From positions 62,001-126,000 of the forward strand of contig NZ_HE997185.1 of NCBI RefSeq assembly GCF_000312445.1: DNA of 64,000 bases. The letters are read 5' to 3'. The translations under genes and the position numbers were made by a program. Positions 34,852 through 44,155 of the stretch are shown one piece after another. The number at the start of each line of letters is the position of its first letter. Position 1 is the first letter of the stretch. This DNA comes from Phocaeicola abscessus CCUG 55929. GTDB lineage: Bacteria; Bacteroidota; Bacteroidia; Bacteroidales; Bacteroidaceae. Below the pieces are notes generated by a model, which worked only from the letters and a program-made list of their open reading frames with translations, had not been told where the DNA came from and searched no databases.

Positions 34852-36378
34852 CTATTCCTGATTCAAATCGATAGCATAGTTCATGCGCTTGCCCGACGGA
34901 TACATACCGCTGATAAACAACGTCTGCTCCGGAGTTTGTTGAGCGGCCTTCAATGCCGATTCCAAATCGCCTACACTCTTCATTGGCTGTAAATTGGCTT
35001 TTAAGATAATGAATCCCTTGCGCATACCTGCATCGGCCATCTTGCCGTCGCTGACACCCGTAACTTCCAGGCCGTAGGCCAGATTCAACTGTTTCTTCAA
35101 GTTATCCGGAATCTCCCGAAAAGCGGCGCCAAAGATTTCCATACCCGAATTTTTAACGACTTTCGTATTCCCCTGTTCGTTCTTCAGTGTCAACGAAACG
35201 GTCTGTTCCTTCTTATTACGCAGAATTTTCAGCGTAACATTGTCGCCCGGACGATGCATAGCTAAGATCTCTTGCATCGTAGCAAAATTATGGATCTTCT
35301 TGCCGTCCAGCTCAAGGATGATATCTTCCGCCTTCAATATGCCGGAAGCAGATCCTCCGTCAATGACTTCGCCCACATATACGCCGTATCCTTTCGAACC
35401 CAGTTCGTCGAACTTCTTCTTCTGTTCTTCCGTCATATGTTGTCCTTCATCGCTTACGGAAGAACCTCTGATGCCTAACATGGCACGTTGTACCGAACCG
35501 TACTGTTTCAAGTCCGTGACGACCTTTGTCATAATACTTGTCGGAATAGCGAAACCGTAGCCCGCGTACGCGCCTGTCGGCGAAGAAAGCACCGCATTGA
35601 TTCCAACCAATTCACCGCGAGCATTCACCAAGGCACCACCGCTGTTCCCTTGGTTGATGGCTGCGTCAGTTTGAATGAATGACTCTACGCCACTGACAGA
35701 TTGGTTGCTGTAGACCCCGAGCGTACGGGCTTTGGCGCTTACGATACCTGCGGTAACCGTCGAGGTCAAATTAAAAGGATTACCGACAGCCAATACCCAT
35801 TCGCCGACTTTCAACGCATCCGAATCGCCAATCTTTAAGGTAGGAAGATCGTCCGCTTCGATCTTGACCAATGCCAAATCCGTACTCGGGTCTGTACCGA
35901 TGACACGTCCTTTGAATTCCCTGTCGTCGTTCAGCCGCACGCTGATCACATCGGCGCCTTCCACCACATGGTTATTGGTTACGATGTACCCGTCTTTCGA
36001 AATGATTACGCCCGAACCGATACCAACTCTTTCAGGCGTGCGATATTCCCGTTCCTGTCCGCCGCCTTGTCCGAAGATATCACCGAAAAAGTCCTCGAAA
36101 GGATTTCGTATCCGTACGCGTTGAGTTTTCGACTCCTGTGTAGATTTGATATGCACTACTGCATTGATGGATAATTCCGCTGCTTCGGTCAAATCGACGG
36201 GTTGTGCACTTATGCCGTCGAACGAAGCGAGTTTTGCATTTTGCTGAAAAACTTCACTGAATTCCACTTTATCCTTATTGGTCTCGTTCATAAAGGCCGT
36301 TGCAGTAAAACCACCTATCGCCGCACTTAAAATAGCGATAGCGCCAATCCCTACAATCAACTTAGATACTTTTTTCAT
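34852..36378 (-). CDS. HtrA/DegP-family periplasmic serine protease
   Basis: A 508-residue Do-type protease/chaperone for misfolded envelope proteins. The N-terminal signal/anchor is IVGIGAIAILSAAIGGFTATAF. The trypsin-like domain shows the triad: His in YIVTNNHVVEGAD, Asp in TDPSTDLALVKIE, Ser in QTDAAINQGNSGGALVN. Two PDZ domains follow (first around GYGVYVGEVIDGGSASGILKAEDIILELDGK, second around YGLEVTGVSDGKMADAGMRKGFIILKAN). Everything needed for activity is present. It is monocistronic with a terminator. I did not find a clear TAnnTTTG box upstream, so it may depend on another sigma factor. Confidence 0.93.
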   Translation of the reverse strand: MKKVSKLIVGIGAIAILSAAIGGFTATAFMNETNKDKVEFSEVFQQNAKLASFDGISAQPVDLTEAAELSINAVVHIKSTQESKTQRVRIRNPFEDFFGDIFGQGGGQEREYRTPERVGIGSGVIISKDGYIVTNNHVVEGADVISVRLNDDREFKGRVIGTDPSTDLALVKIEADDLPTLKIGDSDALKVGEWVLAVGNPFNLTSTVTAGIVSAKARTLGVYSNQSVSGVESFIQTDAAINQGNSGGALVNARGELVGINAVLSSPTGAYAGYGFAIPTSIMTKVVTDLKQYGSVQRAMLGIRGSSVSDEGQHMTEEQKKKFDELGSKGYGVYVGEVIDGGSASGILKAEDIILELDGKKIHNFATMQEILAMHRPGDNVTLKILRNKKEQTVSLTLKNEQGNTKVVKNSGMEIFGAAFREIPDNLKKQLNLAYGLEVTGVSDGKMADAGMRKGFIILKANLQPMKSVGDLESALKAAQQTPEQTLFISGMYPSGKRMNYAIDLNQE

Positions 36379-36649
36379 AACTTATATTCCATTAATTTGT
36401 TAATTTCTATCCTGTTTTAACTTTCAAACGCTAATATAAGCGCAATTTTCGTACGTTGATGTGATATTGCCTTTAATTTTTTTCTCTTTTAACAAAGTTC
36501 TCTCTAACTTAACAACGCTTAACCGCACAAATGACATTTTTACAACCGTTAATGACAACAATGTCAACTTTCTCTTCAATGGTGTCACTCCGGTTTGTAT
36601 ATAATAAAAGAAATAAAGGGGAGTTTGAGAAAACTACTAAATTATTCCG

Positions 36650-36657
36650 TATATTTG
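36650..36657 (+). promoter_or_regulatory. rnpB promoter -7 box
   Basis: TATATTTG, with TTTG at 36624-36627 (22-base spacer, slightly long). It ends about 7 bases before the RNase P RNA 5' end. Confidence 0.65.
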
Positions 36658-36663
36658 CAATCA

Positions 36664-37046
36664 GAAACAGTTGGCCAGTCTACCGCTGATACATAAGTAG
36701 AAGAGGAAAGTCCGGGCAACACAGAGCATCCTACTTCCTAACAGAAAGCTATCAGTGATGGTAGAGTCGTGTAGAAGAAAACAACCGCTTCGTTTTATTC
36801 CCGGTTTGCCGTGAATACTGCAAAGTAAGGGTGAGAAGGTGAGGTAAGAGCTTACCAGCCGTGTGGCGACATATCGGGCTGTACATCTTAGGAGTTGTAA
36901 GGTCATGTATACCGGCGTCAATGAGGGCTGCTCGTCCCATGCCGGAGGGTAGACCGCTTGAGCCTGATGGTGACATCGGGTGTAGATAAATGGTAGATGC
37001 TTCTTTCGGGAAGACACAGAACCCGGCTTATCGGCCAACTGTTTTT
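36664..37046 (+). ncRNA. rnpB: RNase P RNA
   Basis: This is the catalytic RNA that matures tRNA 5' ends. The conserved block GAGGAAAGTCCGGGC is at 36703-36717, and the partner block near the 3' end reads ACAGAACCCGGCTTATCGG (about 37017-37035). The P1 helix closes the molecule: ACAGTTGGCC (36667-36676) pairs with GGCCAACTGT (37033-37042). A run of six T follows directly, so P1 plus T-run doubles as terminator. Length of about 380 bases fits the ancestral type A form. The exact 5' end is estimated from P1 and the promoter. Confidence 0.95.
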
Positions 37047-37089
37047 TCATTGTTTTCCATCCTTTTATAGAGAGCAGATGAAAAACTCT

Positions 37090-38427
37090 TCATTCCGTTT
37101 CTGTATCTTCGAGCAAGAGGTCGTCGTCCGTCGCCTTAGGTAGTCTTACCTTTCGCTTGGAATTCTCTTGCGCTCCGTATTTCAATAACTTGTTAGCCGA
37201 TGTAATAATGCTTGTACCCGTAGGAGAAGTCGACGTTTTCAGTTTTTCAAAAGCCTGATTCGTCTTTCTGAATTGATCTTCCACGTCTAAAAAACGTTCG
37301 TAAAAAAGCTGTACCCTGTTAATTAATTCATTGGCGGTTTTCATGATTTCTTCCTGATTCTCCGCCTGTCTGACTTGACGCCAGGTCATTTCCAATACGC
37401 GGAGCATCATATATAGGTTTTGGCTGCCAGAAATGACCACCCCGTTGTCGTACGCTTCTTTCCAAAGTCCGGGATCATTGGTCAAAGCTAGTTGCAAAGC
37501 GCCTTCACTGTAGATGTACATCAGCACGAAATCCAATTTACGATGTCCATTTGCCAAATAACTGTTATAATTCTTATGGGCCAACTCCTTAGCGTGGTTT
37601 CTGACAGATGCGATATGGTTCTTCAAGGCCATGCTCTTTTGTTCATCCGTTTCGGCACGATAATATTCCTCAAAAGCTTTCAATGACATTTTCGAATCGA
37701 TGATCACATCCCTATTTTCGGGAAAGTGCAGAATCACGTCCGGAATCATGCGACGTCCGTTTTCTTCTTCATAAATGGCATTGCCTTTATCGTCCTTTAT
37801 GGTCACTTGTTCTTCAAACTGTATTCCCTCTTCCAAATTCATGTTCTCCAACAAAGTTCTCAGCTTCAATTCTCCGAAGTTTCCCTGCGTTTTGTTTTCA
37901 TTGGTTAATGCTTGAGCCAGTTTATCGGCTCTATCGCCTATTTCTCGAGCTTGTTTCAAATTGGCTAAGATCGAAGCGTCCAATCGTTCCATCTTGGAGG
38001 TTTGTTCCCTGTCGCTTTTTTCCACCGCTTCTTTCATCTGTTTCAGATTCTCCTGTAAAGGGTTCAGTATCTCCGCCAATTGAGCCTTATTGGTGGATGA
38101 CAATTCCTCCGATCGTTTCTTCAAGATTTCTTCCGAAGCCGTATTGATCTGTTCGCGGATGAGGGTGGAATGTTGTTTCAGCTGTTTTTCATTGTTTTCC
38201 TCCAAGGTTTTAATTGTCGAGTCGTATTGCGCTTTTAATTCGGCTATTTTCTTTTCATTGTCGACTCGCAGTCCTTTGAGCTGTTCTTGTAGCACATCTG
38301 TTCTTTCCTGCAGTACATCCCGTTTGGAAATCAATAAGGTTTTCTCCGAAACATCTTTGCTGCGAGCTACTAAGAAGCCAATCAAGACTCCTGCAGCGAT
38401 CCCCAGAAAAACATAAATGACAGTCAT
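37090..38427 (-). CDS. rmuC: DNA recombination protein RmuC
   Basis: RmuC limits inversions at short repeats and is a predicted nuclease-like protein. The 445-residue product has an N-terminal membrane helix (IYVFLGIAAGVLIGFLVA), then a long coiled coil to about residue 180. The RmuC domain follows: NKTQGNFGELKLRTLLENMNLEEGIQFEEQVTI, then MIPDVILHFPENRDVIIDSKMSLKAFEEYYRAE with the restriction-endonuclease-like acidic and Lys residues, and FVLMYIYSEGALQLAL. It is convergent with rnpB, with a 43-base gap. Confidence 0.92.
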   Translation of the reverse strand: MTVIYVFLGIAAGVLIGFLVARSKDVSEKTLLISKRDVLQERTDVLQEQLKGLRVDNEKKIAELKAQYDSTIKTLEENNEKQLKQHSTLIREQINTASEEILKKRSEELSSTNKAQLAEILNPLQENLKQMKEAVEKSDREQTSKMERLDASILANLKQAREIGDRADKLAQALTNENKTQGNFGELKLRTLLENMNLEEGIQFEEQVTIKDDKGNAIYEEENGRRMIPDVILHFPENRDVIIDSKMSLKAFEEYYRAETDEQKSMALKNHIASVRNHAKELAHKNYNSYLANGHRKLDFVLMYIYSEGALQLALTNDPGLWKEAYDNGVVISGSQNLYMMLRVLEMTWRQVRQAENQEEIMKTANELINRVQLFYERFLDVEDQFRKTNQAFEKLKTSTSPTGTSIITSANKLLKYGAQENSKRKVRLPKATDDDLLLEDTETE

Positions 38428-38930
38428 ATTCTTTTCAGTATCTAATGATATTGCTTACTTTTGCGCCCTAAATTTACGAAACAAATTTCAATCCGGCTAA
38501 TTTGATCCCATCGAAATAATACATATAATAAAAAGAAACGAAGGCATGTATCATTCCGAAAACGGGAACTTATTTCCACGGATGCTCTCGAGGACGTTGA
38601 ATAAGCGATGCATTGTCCAAAAACTCGCATCGCTTGCAAAGGTCTCCAATCTGCTTTTTTATCACTGTCGATAAAATAAAGTAGAAAAAGATTGTATATG
38701 TATTATTTTTTTTCAATTTTTGCAATGAAATAAGCAATGCTTATGCATCTGCTTTTCCCTAAACCGATACTGAAAAAACATCGCATATATTTTTCAGGAC
38801 CTTAAATCGACGCTTCGTTCTGTACCGTATTTCGAATGAATACGCTGCCAGGTAGGGCATGTATGTCGAATCATGATAAACGAGAGTTCACTTGATAGAA
38901 TTGATTTGTTTAACTTTAAAGAGAAATTTT
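38428..38930. other. Intergenic region before the susC gene
   Basis: About 500 bases. A TACTTTTG box at 38453-38460 points rightward but no gene follows it. Near 38911 there is a weaker box (TAACTTTA) 12 bases before the susC start region. No sigma/anti-sigma pair, riboswitch or sRNA was recognised. Short open frames here have no coding look. Confidence 0.4.
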
Positions 38931-41900
38931 ATGATTAAGAAATCAAAAGTATTTTTTGCACTCCTATGCTTGAGTATAGGGATTACAATGGCTCAGGTTT
39001 CCAAAGTAACAGGCGTAATTATTTCTGCTGAAGACAACGAACCCATCATGGGAGCTTCCATATTGATAAAAGGCACTTCGTTGGGTACTATTACCGATAT
39101 CGACGGGCGTTATGTCATCCATAACATTCCGGCCGGCGCCAAGTTACTGCAAATATCTTATGTAGGTATGATTACGCAAGAGATACCTATTTCGGATAAG
39201 GAGCAGACGACGGTCTTGTCAATAGACTCGAAACTGATCGACGAAGTGATTGTCGTTGCCTACGGCACAGCAAAGAAAAGTTCGTTCACCGGTTCGGCTT
39301 CAGTCGTCGGCGAGAAAGCGCTTGAAAAACGCACCTTAACCAACGTAATGTCTGCCATAGAGGGTAACGCCCCGGGGGTGCAAGTCACTTCTGCTTCCGG
39401 TCAGCCCGGTTCAAGTCCGTCACTGCGTATTCGTGGTTTCGGCTCCATAAACGGCAGCTCGGCACCTCTTTACGTCGTAGACGGTGCAATTTATAACGGA
39501 GCGATGGGTGACCTCAACCCTAATGACATTGAATCGATGACTATCCTGAAAGATGCCGCTTCCACCGCCCTCTACGGGTCGTCGGCGGGCAATGGCGTAG
39601 TGCTGATTACCACCAAGAGCGCAAAAGGCGCTAATAAAACGACGGTGACCTTCGATACCAAGTTAGGCATTTCCGGACGTGCTATTAAAGAATACAAGAA
39701 AGCAAACCCCAAGGAAACCTATCTCATAGGTTGGGAAATGCTCAAGAACAGTTATATCAACGGTAGCGGCAAGGACGAAGCCACCGCTGCGCAGATGGCT
39801 ACAGACAACCTGATAGATAACTTCGGTGGCTACAACATTTATGCCGGCGTAAAAAATAACGACCTGGTACGCCCCGACGGTTCTTGGAATCCTGCCGCCA
39901 CTACCTATCTCTGGGCTGACGATATGGATTGGGAAGACGCCGTCTACCGTACGGGCGTGAGGCAAGAGTACAATGTGTCGCTCTCTAACAAGGGAGAAAA
40001 GAGCGACAGCTACGCTTCGCTGGGTTATCTGAAAGAACTGGGATCGCAAGTAAACACGAACTATGAGCGTTTTTCCGGACGGGCTAATTTAAACGTATAT
40101 CCGGTGAGCTGGTTCAAGGCAGGCATAAACATAGGCGCCACGAAAGTAAATTCGAACACCAACTCTTCGGACAGAGACAGCAACTCCAGCTACTCCAACC
40201 TTTCACGCTGGATACGCTTCATCCCCACTATCTTCCCTGTTCACAAACACTATCTGGAAGAAACCGAAGAGGTGCTGCCCGACGGTAAAGTCATCACCCA
40301 CCAGCCGGGCGAATATTGGTTGGATGCTTTGGGCAATAAACAATATGACTACGAAGGCGACGGCAAAGGCCATGCACGCACTTTCTCCACCGGCCGTGAC
40401 GCACTGGCCGAAGCTTACTGGAATCTACCCGAGTTCTCCCGCAACATGATGCAAGGCAAGGCGTATGCCGACTTCAACCTGTTTAAAGGATTCACCGCTT
40501 CGTTGAACGCTACGTTGAACAGCAACGACTATCGTTCCAGCAAGTGGGAGAATACCCACGTAGGCGACGGTGCCCCTTCGGGACGCTTGCAGAAGGCTTC
40601 TACGCGATCTACTATCGTTACGTTCAACCAGTTGCTGAAGTATGTCAACAATTTCGGCAATCACCAGTTCGACTTGCTGGCGGGCCACGAAAGCTATAAA
40701 TATACTTATAATTACTTCAGAGGTATGAAGAACACTGTGATTTTGGACGGTGGTGCCTACGAATTCGCCAACATGGTGAACATCAATTCGATGAATTCGT
40801 ATACTGACGAGTACCGCAAAGAAGGGTATTTGGCGCGTGTCAATTACAATTATGCCGATAGATACTACGCCTCGTTCTCCTATCGACACGACGGCACCTC
40901 GCGCTTCGCGAAAGAGAGTCGCTGGGGTGATTTCTGGTCGTTCGGAGCCAGCTGGCGCATCGATCAGGAAAACTTCATAAAAAACATAGCGTGGGTAAAC
41001 AGCCTCAAGATACGCGCTTCGTACGGAGAAACGGGGAACGACGATATCGGTGATCCGGATGAAACCGACTACTACTATCAGTACAAAACCCTTTACAACT
41101 CGGGAATCAATAATAAGGACGAAGCAGGCATCTACTTCGCTTCTTACGGCAATCCCAACCTAAAGTGGGAGACACAAATCTCGTCCGATATCGCTGTCGA
41201 CTTCAGTTTGTTCGACCGCTTGACGGGTACCATCGAATATTTCCGCAAAGATTCCAAGAGTTTGCTCTTCGAGGTTCCTACAGCCTATTCGATAGGCGTC
41301 TCTTCGATCAAGGCCAATATCGGAAAGGTGAGCAATTCCGGCTTGGAAATCGATTTGAATTACCAGCTCGTAAGGTCGGCCGACTTTAACCTGTCGATAG
41401 GCGGCAACGCCACCTTCCTGCACAACGAGATCAAGAGATTGCCCGACGACCTGCGCGAACAAGGCATTGTGAGCGGTACCAAGAAATACATGGAAGGACG
41501 CTCGGTCTATGAGTTCTGGCTCAGACAATACAAAGGCGTAAATCCCGACAACGGAGACCCCGTATATCTGTTCGACGAAACAAACGCGTGGAACGAAAAA
41601 ACTTGCTACGAGAAGAATGGCGTGAAATATACCTCGAACGTAAATCTGGCGAAGTACGACTACAGCGGCTCGGCCGTACCCAAGATGCAGGGCGGTTTCA
41701 ACCTGGCAGCTTCCTACAAACACTTCGACTTCGCCGCTATTTTCTCATATAAATTGGGGTCCGACATTTACAATACGGCCTATTCGGGGTTGATGAGCTC
41801 GGCGTTCGGCGATGCCTGGCATCCCGATATGCTGAAAGCATGGAGAAAGACCGGCGATGTGACCGACATTCCCCGCCTCGACTCTTCGAACACCACCAGT

Positions 41901-42167
41901 AATGACGCCTCCTCGTCGACCCGTTGGCTGATGAGCGGGGATTACTTGTCGCTGCGTTCCGTTTCGCTGGCTTATTCCATCCCGCGCACGACCTTGAATG
42001 TATTGAAAGTCGGGCTGCAATCGTGTAGGATATCGGTGAGCGGCGAGAATTTGTTCCAGCTGAATCACATGCAGGGATTAGACGCTCAGGCAACCTTCAA
42101 CGGTATGATATACAACAGTTATTATCCGTCGCGTACCTTTACGATGGGCATCAATATTACATTCTGA
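38931..42167 (+). CDS. SusC/RagA-family TonB-linked outer-membrane protein
   Basis: SusC proteins are TonB-driven barrels that import oligosaccharides or peptides delivered by their SusD lid. The 1078-residue product has a signal peptide (VFFALLCLSIGITMAQ), an N-terminal carboxypeptidase-regulatory-like domain (VTGVIISAEDNEPIMGASILIKGTSLGTITDIDGRYVI), the TonB box DEVIVVAYGTAKKSSFTGSAS, a plug (GNAPGVQVTSASGQPGSSPSLRIRGFGSING, then YVVDGAIYNG) and a barrel ending in TFTMGINITF. The ATG at 38931 is chosen over a TTG 39 bases earlier. susD follows 20 bases on. No DUF4880/FecR-type signalling extension is present, and the substrate is unknown. Confidence 0.95.
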   Translation: MIKKSKVFFALLCLSIGITMAQVSKVTGVIISAEDNEPIMGASILIKGTSLGTITDIDGRYVIHNIPAGAKLLQISYVGMITQEIPISDKEQTTVLSIDSKLIDEVIVVAYGTAKKSSFTGSASVVGEKALEKRTLTNVMSAIEGNAPGVQVTSASGQPGSSPSLRIRGFGSINGSSAPLYVVDGAIYNGAMGDLNPNDIESMTILKDAASTALYGSSAGNGVVLITTKSAKGANKTTVTFDTKLGISGRAIKEYKKANPKETYLIGWEMLKNSYINGSGKDEATAAQMATDNLIDNFGGYNIYAGVKNNDLVRPDGSWNPAATTYLWADDMDWEDAVYRTGVRQEYNVSLSNKGEKSDSYASLGYLKELGSQVNTNYERFSGRANLNVYPVSWFKAGINIGATKVNSNTNSSDRDSNSSYSNLSRWIRFIPTIFPVHKHYLEETEEVLPDGKVITHQPGEYWLDALGNKQYDYEGDGKGHARTFSTGRDALAEAYWNLPEFSRNMMQGKAYADFNLFKGFTASLNATLNSNDYRSSKWENTHVGDGAPSGRLQKASTRSTIVTFNQLLKYVNNFGNHQFDLLAGHESYKYTYNYFRGMKNTVILDGGAYEFANMVNINSMNSYTDEYRKEGYLARVNYNYADRYYASFSYRHDGTSRFAKESRWGDFWSFGASWRIDQENFIKNIAWVNSLKIRASYGETGNDDIGDPDETDYYYQYKTLYNSGINNKDEAGIYFASYGNPNLKWETQISSDIAVDFSLFDRLTGTIEYFRKDSKSLLFEVPTAYSIGVSSIKANIGKVSNSGLEIDLNYQLVRSADFNLSIGGNATFLHNEIKRLPDDLREQGIVSGTKKYMEGRSVYEFWLRQYKGVNPDNGDPVYLFDETNAWNEKTCYEKNGVKYTSNVNLAKYDYSGSAVPKMQGGFNLAASYKHFDFAAIFSYKLGSDIYNTAYSGLMSSAFGDAWHPDMLKAWRKTGDVTDIPRLDSSNTTSNDASSSTRWLMSGDYLSLRSVSLAYSIPRTTLNVLKVGLQSCRISVSGENLFQLNHMQGLDAQATFNGMIYNSYYPSRTFTMGINITF

Positions 42168-42187
42168 ACCATTAAAAAAACGATATT

Positions 42188-43705
42188 ATGAATAAGTTAA
42201 AACATATAATCTTTATATTCATGGCGGTAGTCGCACTCTCAATGACCGGCTGCAGCGACGATTTCTTAGAAACGGGACCAACCAATGCCATCAGCGAAGA
42301 TGTGGTTTCGGAATCTTTGGAAAATCTCTATTTGGCCGTTAACGGCATTCAACGCAAACTGATTTCGCAAGACGGCAGTTCACAAGGCATGGGCGGAGAA
42401 CCCGGTTTCGGCATGGCGCGCGACACGCAAAGCGACGATTTGGAATTCAATACCAAGACAAACGGCTGGCACCGCGATCTGCAACGGTGGACGGCGCAGG
42501 GTAACATCAAATCGTCGTACATACGCATCCCCTGGCAGGTATACTACATGCGCATTCTAAACGCTAATCAAATACTCAAATCGGTCGATAAGTTCCAGCA
42601 AACAGGCGGCGATTTATACAAACAGGTAAAGGCCGAAGCCCTCACTTTCCGCGCACACAGCCATTTCATGCTGGTACAGTGCTACGGAAAAAGGTATGTA
42701 GCCGGCCAAACCAACGATAACTTGGGCGTACCCTATCGCACGACGCCTGTCAACGAGCCGATGGCACGTAATACGGTGAAAGAGGTGTACGACCAGGTGA
42801 ACAAAGATTTGGACGAAGCCATCCAACTGATAGATGGCATTAGCCTGAAGGTGGACGAGCCCAACCACTTCAACTACGCCTCGATCTGCGGCCTCAAAGC
42901 CCGCGTAGCGCTGGCCATGCAGAACTACGCCGAAGCGGCTGATTACGCTGACAAGGCCATTGCTTTCTCCGAGAAAAAAGGCGTCAAGCTCTTCACACCG
43001 GAACAAATCGAATCGTGCCCTACCACTTCGCTCTTCGCAGATATTTCGACTGCGGGCGAAATGATATGGGGAGCCATGACCAAAGACGATCAAACCATCT
43101 ACTTCTACTCGTTCTACGCTTACATGAGCTGGAATTTCAACTCGTCGGCCATCAGACAGGCGGTGAAATGCATCAATTCCAACTTGTACGACACGATGAG
43201 CGAAACCGATACGCGCCGTTGCTGGTGGGACCCTACGGGCAATGCTCAAACACCTAAGTCGAGCTTTGTGAAACGCAAATATCAGAATCGCAAATTCACG
43301 GCGCGCCACACCAGTAATGCCGTAGGCGACTATGCGTTCATGCGCTTGGCCGAGCTCTATCTGATGAAAGCCGAAGCCCTTGCACGAGCAGAGAAGTATG
43401 CGGAAGCACAAGAAATTTTTACCCGTTTTCAAGTTACCCGCGACCCTGCATACGTTGCGAAAGGAAACACCGGCGATGCACTGATTGCCGAAATCATGAA
43501 CAGCCGCTGGGTGGAATTGTGGGGCGAAGGCTTCAATTGGTTAGATCACAAACGGTTGGGGTTGCCGGTAGACCGCAGCAATTCGAATTTCGACGAAACA
43601 GCTTGCCTCGTGCTCGAAGTGAATGCCGATGACAACCGCTGGCAATGGGCGATTCCCGAACAAGAAAGGAACTGCAACCCCTTGTTGGAACAAAATCCGC
43701 TGTAA
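42188..43705 (+). CDS. SusD/RagB-family outer-membrane lipoprotein
   Basis: SusD caps the SusC barrel and binds the nutrient at the surface. The 505-residue product has a lipoprotein signal (IIFIFMAVVALSMTGCSDDFLETGPT, Cys near residue 22). The N-terminal TPR-like half is FYMRILNANQIL-like (YYMRILNANQILKSV, AEALTFRAHSHFMLVQCYGKRY), and the end has the typical AFMRLAELYLMKAEALAR and MNSRWVELWGEGFNWLDHKRLG. It pairs with the upstream susC and is followed by a strong terminator, so the transcript holds just these two genes. Confidence 0.95.
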   Translation: MNKLKHIIFIFMAVVALSMTGCSDDFLETGPTNAISEDVVSESLENLYLAVNGIQRKLISQDGSSQGMGGEPGFGMARDTQSDDLEFNTKTNGWHRDLQRWTAQGNIKSSYIRIPWQVYYMRILNANQILKSVDKFQQTGGDLYKQVKAEALTFRAHSHFMLVQCYGKRYVAGQTNDNLGVPYRTTPVNEPMARNTVKEVYDQVNKDLDEAIQLIDGISLKVDEPNHFNYASICGLKARVALAMQNYAEAADYADKAIAFSEKKGVKLFTPEQIESCPTTSLFADISTAGEMIWGAMTKDDQTIYFYSFYAYMSWNFNSSAIRQAVKCINSNLYDTMSETDTRRCWWDPTGNAQTPKSSFVKRKYQNRKFTARHTSNAVGDYAFMRLAELYLMKAEALARAEKYAEAQEIFTRFQVTRDPAYVAKGNTGDALIAEIMNSRWVELWGEGFNWLDHKRLGLPVDRSNSNFDETACLVLEVNADDNRWQWAIPEQERNCNPLLEQNPL

Positions 43706-43760
43706 CAGGATAAAACATTTATTTCGCAGAGGGCAATCGTTCGGTGATCTGCAAATATGG

Positions 43761-43802
43761 AAAGCCGTTTCGGCCGATGAGTCGGTGCCGAAACGGCTTT
43801 TT
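43761..43802 (+). terminator. Strong terminator of the susC-susD operon
   Basis: A perfect 13-bp stem (AAAGCCGTTTCGG with CCGAAACGGCTTT), a 14-base loop and a T-run, 56 bases after the susD stop. Confidence 0.9.
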
Positions 43803-43822
43803 GCCGATCCGCTCGACGGGAA
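43800..43822 (+). repeat. Possible single remnant of the 41-bp repeat
   Basis: TTGCCGATCCGCTCGACGGG followed by AAC matches the second half of the 41-bp unit at 20 of 23 positions. It is in sense orientation downstream of susD. Confidence 0.45.
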
Positions 43823-44155
43823 CAAGATATCGTTCAATCTGTCGCTAAACCGTACTACAGAACTGAAGGTATATCAAAACATTCACATCCTCCCGGATAT
43901 TTCGCCATCGAACGCCGACGGTAGACCGATCCCGAGTTACCCGGGAGATCGAAATCCGTTCATCTTCTCCCCTCCCTCGCCGAGATGCCTATCTCATGAA
44001 CAAATAGAGACATGCGTATCTTCTAACCTGCCGCATACGTATGTTGTCTTCAGTACTTTCATGGTTCGCTCCCTTTTATTCTTGTATCGGTCTTATTGCG
44101 AAACCCATGCTCCGACCATCGCTATTCAGTGGGAGCACGAAGCCCGAGTTGAAAC
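43823..44155. other. Gap without a recognised gene
   Basis: About 330 bases between the susC/D operon and the fimbrillin remnant. Only a loose hairpin (TGCTCC at 44108 with GGAGCA at 44132) near the end of the remnant was noticed, which could be its old terminator. Confidence 0.4.

Noticed and set aside
36661-37050. Protein-coding frames in the rnpB region
   Set aside because: The sequence is RNase P RNA with P1 pairing and conserved core blocks.
38453-38460. Promoter for an unseen gene before susC
   Set aside because: TACTTTTG fits the box but no open frame or RNA structure follows it, so it is left as a chance match.
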